Shown here: piece after piece, positions 50,501 to 58,637 of the stretch
Position numbering within the stretch: position 1 is the first letter of the stretch
Layout of the letters: the number at the start of each line of letters is the position of its first letter
Source: CALGYY01 sp963678485
GTDB lineage: Bacteria; Bacteroidota; Bacteroidia; Bacteroidales; CAIWKO01
Reading direction: 5' to 3'
NCBI GenBank assembly: GCA_963678485.1
Contig: OY782882.1
Location: 3,472,001 to 3,536,000, forward strand
Length of the DNA: 64,000 nt
Made by a program: the position numbers and the translations under genes
Notes under the pieces: model-generated
What the model was told of the DNA's origin: nothing
What the model saw: the letters and a program-made list of their open reading frames with translations, nothing else
The model's database searches: none

Positions 50501-51198
50501 ATATTTGTAGCAGCGTCGATGAATCAATGAATTCAACGTTTTCTGTTGTGATTTGCTTTCTTTCTTTGACATTGCGATATTTGTAGCAGCCGATGCCGCT
50601 ATGGGAGCTGTTCGAGTACCGTTGTGATTTGCTTTCTTTCTTTGACATTGCGATATTTGTAGCAGCTATTGAACGTGAATACTTCAATCATGAATGGTTG
50701 TGATTTGCTTTCTTTCTTTGACATTGCGATATTTGTAGCAGCGACACGGTGGCGACAGCAGAGGCCACCGTGGTTGTGATTTGCTTTCTTTCTTTGACAT
50801 TGCGATATTTGTAGCAGCTAAATAACGAATGAGTGAAAAATGAGCGCAGTTGTGATTTGCTTTCTTTCTTTGACATTGCGATATTTGTAGCAGCGCTGTC
50901 GTAGCACCACCTGCTGCCATCAATGTTGTGATTTGCTTTCTTTCTTTGACATTGCGATATTTGTAGCAGCCTTTTACTCCGTTGATCTGTAATGATACAC
51001 GTTGTGATTTGCTTTCTTTCTTTGACATTGCGATATTTGTAGCAGCTAACGGGAGATGACCTACAAAGTTCCGTACGTTGTGATTTGCTTTCTTTCTTTG
51101 ACATTGCGATATTTGTAGCAGCTTTTCCCAATACGTTCGCCCGGTATTGTACGTTGTGATTTGCTTTCTTTCTTTGACATTGCGATATTTGTAGCAGC
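47580..51198 (+). CRISPR. Type II-C CRISPR array, 48 repeats and 47 spacers
   Basis: The 46-nt repeat begins GTTGTGATTTGCTTTC and ends CGATATTTGTAGCAGC. Spacers are 30 nt, except one of 31 nt at 48158-48188; 48 x 46 plus spacers sums exactly to 3619 nt. By eye all repeats are identical except the first (47580-47625), whose first base is A instead of G. The crRNA is read from the plus strand: the tracrRNA anti-repeat at 58637 is complementary to the 5' part of the repeat. The cas genes lie to the right and point toward the array. High repeat identity and array length suggest recent activity. No spacer obviously matches elsewhere in the window, though I did not check exhaustively. Confidence 0.98.
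47664..47694 (+). promoter_or_regulatory. Promoter-like element inside each CRISPR repeat (second repeat shown)
   Basis: In every repeat TTG (repeat bases 9-11) is followed by 20 nt and GATATTTG (bases 32-39). This matches the TTG-N19/20-TAnnTTTG promoter form except for the first base of the -7 box. The tracrRNA promoter has the same ATATTTGTAG. Transcription would start about at the first spacer base, as in type II-C systems whose repeats carry their own promoters (Neisseria, Campylobacter). Confidence 0.5.
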
Positions 51199-51236
51199 AT
51201 ACCTGTAGTCTCTCCTTAGAGCCACGGTGTTTTTTG

Positions 51237-51268
51237 CAAATATCAGGATGAAAAAATCTGTTACAAAA
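51237..51268 (-). promoter_or_regulatory. Promoter-like element facing into the array from the cas2 side
   Basis: On the minus strand TTTTG (51268-51264), 19 nt, then GATATTTG (51244-51237), the same -7 variant as in the repeats. It would produce an RNA antisense to the crRNAs. It also lies in the region where the leader is expected. Confidence 0.35.
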
Positions 51269-51270
51269 TA

Positions 51271-51303
51271 AAAAACCGGAATGATCATCGCTCCGGTTTT
51301 TTT
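51271..51303. terminator. Bidirectional terminator between array and cas2
   Basis: A 10-bp stem AAAAACCGGA/TCCGGTTTTT (51271-51280 and 51292-51301), with T runs on both strands. It can end cas2 mRNA on the minus strand and crRNA transcripts on the plus strand. Confidence 0.88.
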
Positions 51304-51322
51304 ATTGTAAGGGAAACATCAA

Positions 51323-51703
51323 TTAAAAGAGTTCCAGTTGTTGTGGGGTATCTGGTCGCTTGTCTTTGCTCATCCCTCTAAAGAATTCCATCATACCAAA
51401 TTGTTTGTCGGTGATGTCGAAAACGATTACTTCACCGGCGGGCGGAAGATTTCGCTTAATTCTTTTTTTATGGACATCTGCATTTTCGTAGCTGGGGCAA
51501 TGCCTTATGTAGATTGAATACTGCAGCATTGCAAAACCGTCTTTTTTCAAGCATTTACGAAATTCTGCATAATTCTTTCGGTCGGTCTTGGTTTCAGTTG
51601 GCAAATCAAAATATACAAATACCCACACGATACGATATTGGTTTAAGCGGTTATATGGATGTTCAACATCTTTCAAAGTTCGGGATATAATATTTTGCGA
51701 CAT
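51323..51703 (-). CDS. cas2: CRISPR-associated endoribonuclease-like protein Cas2
   Basis: A 126-residue Cas2 of the type II form: YRIVWVFVYFDLPTETKTDRK (ferredoxin-like fold, Asp in FDLP), FAMLQYSIYIRHC and ITDKQFGMMEFF. Cas2 forms the complex with Cas1 that integrates new spacers. The N-terminus has about 20 residues before the conserved YRI, a little longer than usual, and its start lies 31 bp inside the 3' end of cas1. No other Met is available before the fold, so the overlap is probably real. It is the last cas gene, 20 bp before the terminator. Confidence 0.93.
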   Translation of the reverse strand: MSQNIISRTLKDVEHPYNRLNQYRIVWVFVYFDLPTETKTDRKNYAEFRKCLKKDGFAMLQYSIYIRHCPSYENADVHKKRIKRNLPPAGEVIVFDITDKQFGMMEFFRGMSKDKRPDTPQQLELF

Positions 51704-52578
51704 TCTCCTTCAAAACAACGCATCAGGCTAGCGGTGGTTCTTTGTGAGGCCACCATTAACGGACTTTGTTTGCCTTCAATTACAACATCAAGTGCGGGAA
51801 TGGAAAGTAATTTTATTTTCATTTCTTTTGTAATATCTTCGGGCACTCCTGATGGGTAATCGCCCATAATACTCAACACAATTTTGTCAACATACGGCCG
51901 ATAGGGCTCCATGATATCATCTGCTAAACAAAAAGGGTTGTACTTGTTTTTGTGATGAATGCCCGATAATACCAAAAGTCCGCTACCAATGAGGTTTCTT
52001 GCAATGGTACTGCGCAAAATGGCATAACCATAATTGAGCAAATTATTAGGTGCAGCGTCATCCCTTCCGCGTGTAAAATCATCTATCGTTTCACCAAATA
52101 GGTATTTCCAGTATACTGCTGCAGCCCGGCCTTCAATATTAGCAGGATCACCGCTTCCGACTTTATCAATCAGCGCGTAAGTGGATTCCCATGGGCGGTT
52201 TAACGATTTGAGCAGAGCGGCTTGATTGGCTATCTTGGCCTGAATGGTTTGCTTCCATAATTGCTTCTTCAAGGGTTCACTGGCTTCCAATTGTATTCTT
52301 ACATTCTCTGTATAGGTGGTATGAGCACTCATAGGGAGAACGATTGCCTGTGGCATGTGTTTTTTATCTGTAAATAAAACGGAAGTATTATTTTCAGCCA
52401 GTGCTTCCATAAGTCCATGTGTGATACTTATCTGAGGATGATCAAGCACAACCAATCCTAAGTCTTCTATGGGTACCGTTTGACTGGCCGGAGGATCAGT
52501 TTTTAATTCAATAAGCATCTGCTCGTCTCTTAGACATAGCTTTGATGGATTTCCAAAGTAGAGGGTTCGTTTTATCAT
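51673..52578 (-). CDS. cas1: CRISPR-associated integrase Cas1 (type II)
   Basis: A 301-residue Cas1 of type II size. Expected active-site residues are seen: Glu149 (NIEGRAAAVYW), His208 (GIHHKNKYNPF) and Glu224 (CLADDIMEPYRP). With Cas2 it cuts and inserts prespacers at the leader end of the array. It normally follows cas9 directly in type II-C operons; here it is separated from cas9 by a REP/RAYT module of about 1.5 kb. cas2 overlaps its end. No csn2 or cas4 is present, as expected for II-C. Confidence 0.96.
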   Translation of the reverse strand: MIKRTLYFGNPSKLCLRDEQMLIELKTDPPASQTVPIEDLGLVVLDHPQISITHGLMEALAENNTSVLFTDKKHMPQAIVLPMSAHTTYTENVRIQLEASEPLKKQLWKQTIQAKIANQAALLKSLNRPWESTYALIDKVGSGDPANIEGRAAAVYWKYLFGETIDDFTRGRDDAAPNNLLNYGYAILRSTIARNLIGSGLLVLSGIHHKNKYNPFCLADDIMEPYRPYVDKIVLSIMGDYPSGVPEDITKEMKIKLLSIPALDVVIEGKQSPLMVASQRTTASLMRCFEGECRKILYPEL

Positions 52579-52613
52579 GGTTATTTTTCATTGGATGTAA
52601 TATTTTATTGCAG

Positions 52614-52670
52614 TTACTCACGGGGTGACTCAAAGTCACCCCGTGAGTAACAAAGTCACCCCGTGAGTAA
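52614..52670. repeat. REP palindrome between cas1 and the RAYT gene (1.5 copies)
   Basis: A perfect 17-bp stem (TTACTCACGGGGTGACT at 52614-52630 with its complement at 52634-52650, loop CAA), followed by a second right half (52651-52670). The stop codon of the RAYT gene lies in this extra half. The core TCACGGGGTGACT is shared with the other copies at 53036, 53308 and 54151. Confidence 0.92.
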
Positions 52671-53276
52671 TTCATTGTTAATGAGTTCTTTTGCTCTTTC
52701 TATATTCACGAGTGTACCTTTCCTTTTACCACAATAATCCTGATACGATGAGAACTCCCATTCCTCTGGGCTTCGGACCAGGCCTGATCTTACCGGATTC
52801 GAGTGTATGTAGTTGAAGCAATGGCTGACGTAGCTCTCGTCACTGGTTGCAGTATTTATTTTTGCACCATGCAGCGTTTGAAAAAATGATGGAGTAATGC
52901 CCTTGCATTCAGTAAGACATTCTGCTTTAGTAGCCTCCCTGAATAGACCGCCGCTTCGGTTACTTTGCTTATTAATTGCTCTTGTATATGATCGGAGCAT
53001 AATGCCAATGCTGGAATTGATATCCCTCGTTTTATTACTCACGGGGTGACTCAAAGTCACCCCGTGAGTAGTCGTGGTAACCTCATATTTTTCAACTTCA
53101 ATCATCAAATGAAAATGATTTGGCATTAAGCAGTATGAAATAATATTCCCATGGGGTAGAAGAAATTCACGCATCTTTTTCAGAAAGAAAAGATAATTCT
53201 CACGTTCAAAGAAAATTCGTTGACGATTATTTCCTTGGTTGTATACGTGGTAAATATGTCCTTGCTCGAAATGCAT
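52656..53276 (-). CDS. REP-associated tyrosine transposase (RAYT, Y1 HUH family)
   Basis: A 206-residue protein of the TnpA_REP group. It has the opening GHIYHVYNQGNNRQRIFF, the HUH motif in LMPNHFHLMIEV, a later helix with candidate catalytic Tyr region, and FNYIHSNPVRSGLVRSPEEW. Such enzymes nick single-stranded DNA at REP palindromes. Two oddities: a complete REP palindrome lies in frame at 53036-53070, adding about a dozen residues (TTTHGVTLSHPVSNKT) after the HUH motif. Also, its last five codons and stop come from a REP half. The HUH core is intact, so it may still be active. It lies between cas1 and the zinc-finger gene, on the same strand. Confidence 0.9.
   Translation of the reverse strand: MHFEQGHIYHVYNQGNNRQRIFFERENYLFFLKKMREFLLPHGNIISYCLMPNHFHLMIEVEKYEVTTTTHGVTLSHPVSNKTRDINSSIGIMLRSYTRAINKQSNRSGGLFREATKAECLTECKGITPSFFQTLHGAKINTATSDESYVSHCFNYIHSNPVRSGLVRSPEEWEFSSYQDYCGKRKGTLVNIERAKELINNELLTG
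53036..53070. repeat. REP palindrome inside the RAYT coding region
   Basis: 16-bp perfect stem TACTCACGGGGTGACT with its complement, loop CAA. It lies within the transposase reading frame without breaking it. Confidence 0.93.
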
Positions 53277-53307
53277 TTTTTAATAAAATTGGTCTGCTAC
53301 AGTAACT

Positions 53308-53342
53308 AACTCACGGGGTGACTCAAAGTCACCCCGTGAGTT
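53308..53342. repeat. REP palindrome between RAYT and zinc-finger gene
   Basis: 16-bp perfect stem AACTCACGGGGTGACT with its complement, loop CAA. The outer pairs (AA/TT) differ from the other copies (TA/TA) but are changed on both sides, so pairing is kept. Confidence 0.93.
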
Positions 53343-53362
53343 TATTGCCGTAGGAATCTTGA

Positions 53363-54136
53363 TTATCTATCGCGTTCAATATCGATGGTTCCACCCTCGT
53401 ATGCGCAAACGCCTGCGCGTGGAGAGTTCACTCTAGGTAAACGCGCGTAATCTAAAAAATCGCTACAACTCTTAGCATGTTTTTTTGCGCAGGCATCACA
53501 AAACATCGAGTTTTCGTCATAGTTATGAATAGTGCAAATTTGCGTGGAAGCTTGTTTTCCGCAGGAATCGCATAAAATGTTAAGCGGCTCGTTTCTGGAA
53601 AGAAGTACGATGGGTTCTTTTGCCTTAAAAGGATAGGTGTGTAAGCAGCTAATCAAAAGTTCTGTAGAACTCCCAAAATCGTATTCGTAATGTAATTGTG
53701 ATTCACTTTGGAATACATTTTTTGCCTTACGACTCATTGGGATTTCTCCATCTGTATCTTCCATCAGTTTTTCGTATTCTTTTATTTTTCCTGTTTTTAG
53801 AAGCTGTTCAACTTCAAAAAAATCCCACATTCCGATGCGGGATCTTTCCATTGGTTTACGGAATGCACTCATGTGTCCACAGCACTCCAGCCAAATGTTG
53901 CGTAAGAACTGATCGAGTTGCCCCATAGTAGCTTCTCCGTCAACCCACAGGGAAAGAAAGAAAGGATATCCTCCATATCGATTGTCTGGTTCTACTTTAA
54001 TTAAAAAGGAAGTCCCTGCCATGTTTTTTAAGGGATTTCCGTCTAAATGTGTTTTAATGTGGCGATTAATGCCTGCTTTGGTAAAGATCTTTCCACAGAA
54101 ATAGCATTTACCTTCGGATGTTAATTTTTTTTGCAT
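53363..54136 (-). CDS. C2H2 zinc-finger plus PRiA4-ORF3-like protein in the cas operon
   Basis: A 257-residue protein from ATG 54136 (a GTG at 54160 lies within the REP palindrome and is less likely). Residues about 10-32 form a C2H2 finger (CYFCGKIFTKAGINRHIKTH). The middle resembles the plasmid pRiA4b ORF-3 / IS1096 passenger 'TnpR-like' fold, with hydrophobic beta-alpha units and the tell-tale LHYEYDFGSSTEL. The C-terminal part has a Cys-rich segment, CDSCGKQAS-CTIH-CDACAKKH, likely a second zinc site. It is not a known Cas protein. It lies 62 bp after cas9 and before RAYT on the same strand, with REP palindromes on both sides. A nucleic-acid-binding role is a guess from the finger. Confidence 0.7.
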   Translation of the reverse strand: MQKKLTSEGKCYFCGKIFTKAGINRHIKTHLDGNPLKNMAGTSFLIKVEPDNRYGGYPFFLSLWVDGEATMGQLDQFLRNIWLECCGHMSAFRKPMERSRIGMWDFFEVEQLLKTGKIKEYEKLMEDTDGEIPMSRKAKNVFQSESQLHYEYDFGSSTELLISCLHTYPFKAKEPIVLLSRNEPLNILCDSCGKQASTQICTIHNYDENSMFCDACAKKHAKSCSDFLDYARLPRVNSPRAGVCAYEGGTIDIERDR

Positions 54137-54150
54137 ATTTTTTTTGTTTT

Positions 54151-54191
54151 TACCCTTCACGGGGTGACTTCAAGTCACCCCGTGAAGGGTA
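54151..54191. repeat. REP palindrome between cas9 and the zinc-finger gene
   Basis: 19-bp perfect stem TACCCTTCACGGGGTGACT (54151-54169) with its complement (54173-54191), loop TCA. The longest of the four copies, lying 7 bp after the cas9 stop. Its outer pairs differ from the other copies, again on both sides. Confidence 0.93.
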
Positions 54192-54198
54192 GCAATTC

Positions 54199-57100
54199 TT
54201 AAAGTGTTATATTCCCAAGACGACCGACTTTGATTTTAAGGCAAATCTCTTTTATCATTGTACCATCAATTGACCTTTCCATTTTATTTGAAGATGTGAA
54301 TTCAGCTTTGTTAATTATCGATGTAGCAACTTCATGGCGAACAAAGAAAATTTGATTTCCACTAAAACTCACTACTTTATAGATATTCTTAATGCTGTCT
54401 TTTGTCACTTCTATAAAACGGTTAGGAAAATTATTCTCTCTTTCATCAATATTGGGAACGTACACCAGATCATTTGGTGTGAGATAAAAGTCGTTTTCGC
54501 CTTTTAAATCGACTGGAGGCAGACCTTGTTTTAATCTTTCTATGACAATATTCAAGGGAATTGAATCGTAACTTCGTTTTCCTTCTTTTGATTCGTAAAT
54601 CGCGAAGAATAGATTTGTTCCCTTTGCTGCTTCAACATATTTGTCCTTTTTATTTCCACTCTCTCCCAATGCGAATTTGCTCCCAAGTTCGAATATTCTG
54701 ACTTTTCGTATGGGCTGGTGAGCTTTGCCATCATTGTAGTCTTTTATATTGGCATTCATGTCCTCTATACCTTCAGGTGAAAATGCAAGCTCAGGATTAT
54801 TGCTTTTAATTGACAAATAACACCTAAGAATTTTTTGTATTCCTGTATCTGTTATAGAATCAATGGTTTTTAGACCAAATGAGGTGTCGACACTTTTACG
54901 TGTTGCCGTAAGTATCTTCCCTTTTGGAACTTTTATGCGACTTAAGATTACCTTGCCCGCCACCGTTTCTTTGTGCATAGGTTTCCTTATCGCCCAATTT
55001 GTTCCTTCTTGCTTTACGGTTTCTTTTACAGTAACTCCGTTTTTGTTACCGCATTTTTGATAATTATTTGTTGCTTTGTTGATAACACGAAGGTTTTGTT
55101 TGAAGCTTACCACAATGGTTTCTAAAGCGTTTTTTGCATCCAAAGTGAAGCTGTCCCATGGCTTTTTGAATTCTTTAAATACATCTCTTTCTATTTGCCT
55201 GTTTGTTGTTTTATCGAGCCAACTTTCTTTGCTTTTGTTTCGCAACTTGTTCTGTAAGTCATATCTTGAAGTTTCTGATTTTGCCGATTGGTTGTTGAGA
55301 AGGTTGACATGATCTCTTGTCATACATGCTATTACTAATGCATCCATAGCATGGTGGCGATGGTCAATTCTTTTCTTTTCTATTCTTTTCGAATCGGAGG
55401 GTGAATAATCTGCAGGTACGAACTTTTGATATTGTTCATTCCAATATGTGAAGGCATTTGTGTTGGTCAATTTATTCATTCTTTCAAAACGTGGAAGAAT
55501 TAAATCGTTCCAAACAGCATCCATTCCCCAATCTTTTTTCAAAGTGGTTGTTATCTTTCCATTACCAGGAATTAGATTTTTGGAGTTGATGCCATCATCC
55601 TCTTTATCGGCGCGGACAATATTTGAAAGCAGAGATGAAATGAACTTACTGATATAACGGGTGTCGTTCATTTGTCGGGCAATCATTTTCTCGGGAATAT
55701 CTTCCAATAATAGGTTCTGACGCTTGGTTTTGTTTTTAGAATAGTTTTCTTTTACAAAAAGTTGATACTCATCTTCGGTAAGAATTTGCACAACTTTGCC
55801 CATTCCACATTCCACTTTTTCCCCATGGTGGCTCTTGATAAACTCAAAGCCAAGTTGTGCATCTTTCAATTGATTTACCGCCGATTCGCAAATCACTTTA
55901 TTATTAAAGCTGTCGTCAAAATAACGCTTTTTTGGGATAATGTGCTCTATTTGATAATCTTCGGTAAACAAACGCCCCAGCGGTATCACCTGTCCAGTAT
56001 AGGGCGAACGATATTTTTGTTCGAGCCACAACTTGTAACGTTGCAATTCAGCTTTACTAGGCTGTGACGATTTGCTGATTTTGATAATATCTTCGGGCAA
56101 TTCAATCTTGGAGTTCAGCGCGCCATCTTCGTATATCCTCAATGCATCTTGCTGCATGGGAGAGAAGGGACGAACATTGTCAACTTGCAATTTTCCATCT
56201 GAATTCTCTTTCAATTCTAACAACAATGCTTTTATTCTCAGATTTGTCGCTTCATTATTGGTAATTTGATCTGATAACCATTTCCGATCTTCGGCAGTAT
56301 TTTTCATTTCACGACCCAACTCAACATGGATTTCACTGAAAAAGTCTTTTACACCATGTCCATATTGTTTCCAAATATCCCTAACCACCCTTAATGTTTC
56401 TGTTACTATTTGTTCTACAATTGGATTGCGTAAAGAATGTTGTTTAAATTCTTGTAAATACTTTTCCAATTCTAATACTGAGTCCCATTTTCCCGCCATG
56501 TCGGCTTCCGAATGACGGTCGTAAATGATGTAGCTTGCTAACCATAAAGGTAATCCTTGAAAATGGTTATTATTAGTAAGATTTATTGCTTTTTCCCGGA
56601 CACGGGTTTTAATGGTTTCATCATATTCACCGGTAAGGATTTTTTCTATTCTATTTTGTGTTTTAGTATCAATAACACTCCAATTCCAATATTTACCCAT
56701 ACGCAAGAGGGGTAATAACTTTTTGATTGCCTTTTCAGAAAAAGCGCCATATTCGCTTGGGAAAGGTGGGAATTTTTCGAAGTTTGCAATGAAGGAATCT
56801 TCATCAAGTGAATATTTTTGTGCATATTTCCCAAGTGCAGATTTGTATTCGCTTTTATCAGTCACTGAATAGATTATATGCCATAAATGTTGTTCAGTCT
56901 TATTAGTAAGAAAATCTGTGGGAGTATTATCTACTTTTCCCAATCTTCGTCGGATTTCGTAGCCCGTATAATTACACGGATATTTCTTCGATTTATCTTC
57001 TTCCTTTTCTTTTGAATCGTCAAAGACATAATTCCAGCGATACTTTGCAATTTCTTTGTCAACTTCTTTGTTTAATGTCGTCGATTTTAATCCCGGGGAA

Positions 57101-58596
57101 TTTTCTTTTGCTTTTAGTATAAGCAAGTGTTTCAAAACATCTTTATGTCCAACCTCTTTTTGGAGCATAAGGAACTCAAAAAGATTTTCAAGATCATCAG
57201 TATTTTTTAGAAAATCAGCTGTTACATCTGCATCATCTTGTTTTCGGTATATTTTAAGATTCGAGAGCCATTGCCAAACTCTGAACTCTTGATAAAGCGG
57301 GTGCGATTTTGGGATAACCTTTAAATACTCCTTAACTTGATTCCCGCATTCATCCTTATATATTCGTGATTCCAGCGAGCAATTTCCAATGGATGACTTT
57401 TGGCTTCGGAGCGGACGTTGGTAAAAGATAATGTCTTCAACAAACAAATGCACAAAATCGCGCTTGCTCAAAACCTGTTGTTGAACTTCATTGTTCCGGT
57501 AAAGCTCGCGCACACAATCGTTGTATATGTCATCTGAAAATAACTCCGGTTGCAATTCTATCTGTTTTTTGAAGATGGCGATTAGTTCTTCCTTGTAAAA
57601 TTTACGTTCGATTGTGCGAACTAACTTGCCGCGTATTTTTTGAGATGGGTTTTGCAATAAATTTTCATAAATAAAGGTGCCGACAGTTTTATTGGATTTG
57701 TTGATGTCTTGCTCTGTCTTCTTTTTTAGTAAAGTCCAATCGTCCTCACTCGGAGCACGAAAGCTTCGTTTTTCATTTCCTTCTTTATCGATCTTAATAC
57801 TACCGTCATCGTTTAAGTCTGTGGTAACAATAAAATCGCGATTCTTTTCTTTCCAATCAAATAAAGGTGTTTTACTAGAACGTCGATACACCCAACCGTT
57901 CTCCAATTGAAGCGAATACCAAATTTCACCTTTATTGTTTGGCTTTTCATCTGCAGTAACCTCAACAATCTTCAATGAATGAAATTCCACTAATTTGTTT
58001 GGCTTTTCATCTTCCTCCTCACCACGTAACTGATAATAACCACGTTTTTGATTGAAATTTAATATTATCCAAGCCATTTCTTCTTTCGCAATTTTTTGGC
58101 TCAATGCTTTCTTTCGTAAATAATAAATTGTCCAATCATAAGGAATTTTGGTCTCTTTTCCATTTGCTTTTGTGTAAAACAATTGTGGCTGATGTTGCTT
58201 AAAATCATTTAGCATTTCCACAAAGGAGCTTGTGAAGATAAAATCTCGGTTGTTGTATGCGAGTTTTGGTTCAGATTCATCGATAAACTGACCGTAGTGC
58301 CTGTCGAAATCAATTTCTTTGGAATAATGTTCAGGTAAAAATCCAAGCACATTTAATACTCGGTGTAATCGCTCACGACGAAGCAAATGTCGTTCGCGAA
58401 GTCGGCGAATTCCTCTATAACTTGTTCGTGCTGCGGTCTGTGTCTCCAGTGGTTTTCCTCCTGAAAAAGTGTCTAGAACATCTTGAGTCATTGGAATTAT
58501 CCTGCTTCCCATTCCCAAAATTCTCTTTTCCTGTGAATCTACCAGCGCCCACCCAATGCTGTTGGTGCCTAAATCCAAACCTAGAATTTTTTTCAT
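54199..58596 (-). CDS. cas9: CRISPR-associated endonuclease Cas9, type II-C
   Basis: A 1465-residue Cas9. RuvC-I is KKILGLDLGTNSIGWALVD (Asp8), followed by an Arg-rich bridge helix (RGIRRLRERHLLRRERLHR, about 60-80) and a large helical recognition lobe. RuvC-II is VELGREM (Glu759). HNH is IEHIIPKKRYFDDSFNNKV with His885 and a later Asn908. RuvC-III is HHAMDALVIA (His1082, Asp1085). All catalytic residues are present. The length fits the large II-C forms of Bacteroidota. It cuts DNA guided by crRNA paired with tracrRNA. The last 350 residues hold the PAM-interacting region; the PAM is not predictable here. The promoter is not obvious; the divergent tracrRNA starts about 40 bp upstream of the start codon. 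Confidence 0.97.
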   Translation of the reverse strand: MKKILGLDLGTNSIGWALVDSQEKRILGMGSRIIPMTQDVLDTFSGGKPLETQTAARTSYRGIRRLRERHLLRRERLHRVLNVLGFLPEHYSKEIDFDRHYGQFIDESEPKLAYNNRDFIFTSSFVEMLNDFKQHQPQLFYTKANGKETKIPYDWTIYYLRKKALSQKIAKEEMAWIILNFNQKRGYYQLRGEEEDEKPNKLVEFHSLKIVEVTADEKPNNKGEIWYSLQLENGWVYRRSSKTPLFDWKEKNRDFIVTTDLNDDGSIKIDKEGNEKRSFRAPSEDDWTLLKKKTEQDINKSNKTVGTFIYENLLQNPSQKIRGKLVRTIERKFYKEELIAIFKKQIELQPELFSDDIYNDCVRELYRNNEVQQQVLSKRDFVHLFVEDIIFYQRPLRSQKSSIGNCSLESRIYKDECGNQVKEYLKVIPKSHPLYQEFRVWQWLSNLKIYRKQDDADVTADFLKNTDDLENLFEFLMLQKEVGHKDVLKHLLILKAKENSPGLKSTTLNKEVDKEIAKYRWNYVFDDSKEKEEDKSKKYPCNYTGYEIRRRLGKVDNTPTDFLTNKTEQHLWHIIYSVTDKSEYKSALGKYAQKYSLDEDSFIANFEKFPPFPSEYGAFSEKAIKKLLPLLRMGKYWNWSVIDTKTQNRIEKILTGEYDETIKTRVREKAINLTNNNHFQGLPLWLASYIIYDRHSEADMAGKWDSVLELEKYLQEFKQHSLRNPIVEQIVTETLRVVRDIWKQYGHGVKDFFSEIHVELGREMKNTAEDRKWLSDQITNNEATNLRIKALLLELKENSDGKLQVDNVRPFSPMQQDALRIYEDGALNSKIELPEDIIKISKSSQPSKAELQRYKLWLEQKYRSPYTGQVIPLGRLFTEDYQIEHIIPKKRYFDDSFNNKVICESAVNQLKDAQLGFEFIKSHHGEKVECGMGKVVQILTEDEYQLFVKENYSKNKTKRQNLLLEDIPEKMIARQMNDTRYISKFISSLLSNIVRADKEDDGINSKNLIPGNGKITTTLKKDWGMDAVWNDLILPRFERMNKLTNTNAFTYWNEQYQKFVPADYSPSDSKRIEKKRIDHRHHAMDALVIACMTRDHVNLLNNQSAKSETSRYDLQNKLRNKSKESWLDKTTNRQIERDVFKEFKKPWDSFTLDAKNALETIVVSFKQNLRVINKATNNYQKCGNKNGVTVKETVKQEGTNWAIRKPMHKETVAGKVILSRIKVPKGKILTATRKSVDTSFGLKTIDSITDTGIQKILRCYLSIKSNNPELAFSPEGIEDMNANIKDYNDGKAHQPIRKVRIFELGSKFALGESGNKKDKYVEAAKGTNLFFAIYESKEGKRSYDSIPLNIVIERLKQGLPPVDLKGENDFYLTPNDLVYVPNIDERENNFPNRFIEVTKDSIKNIYKVVSFSGNQIFFVRHEVATSIINKAEFTSSNKMERSIDGTMIKEICLKIKVGRLGNITL

Positions 58597-58602
58597 ATTT
58601 TC

Positions 58603-58632
58603 TTGACTTAAATGATTTTTCTGTTATATTTG
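58603..58632 (+). promoter_or_regulatory. Promoter of the tracrRNA
   Basis: TTG at 58603-58605, exactly 19 nt, then TATATTTG at 58625-58632: a full match to the Bacteroidota promoter form. Predicted start near 58639, at the beginning of the anti-repeat. It lies between the tracrRNA and the cas9 start codon, directed away from cas9. Confidence 0.75.
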
Positions 58633-58637
58633 TAGTT

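Noticed and set aside
47702..51288. Many minus-strand open frames of 60-200 codons with a repeated CYKYRNVKERKQ pattern
   Set aside because: They are translations of the CRISPR repeats in the wrong context; the 76-nt unit is not a multiple of three and no start or promoter fits.
54137..54160. GTG at 54160 as start of the zinc-finger gene
   Set aside because: It lies within the REP palindrome and adds eight lysine-rich residues; ATG 54136 directly precedes the conserved finger.
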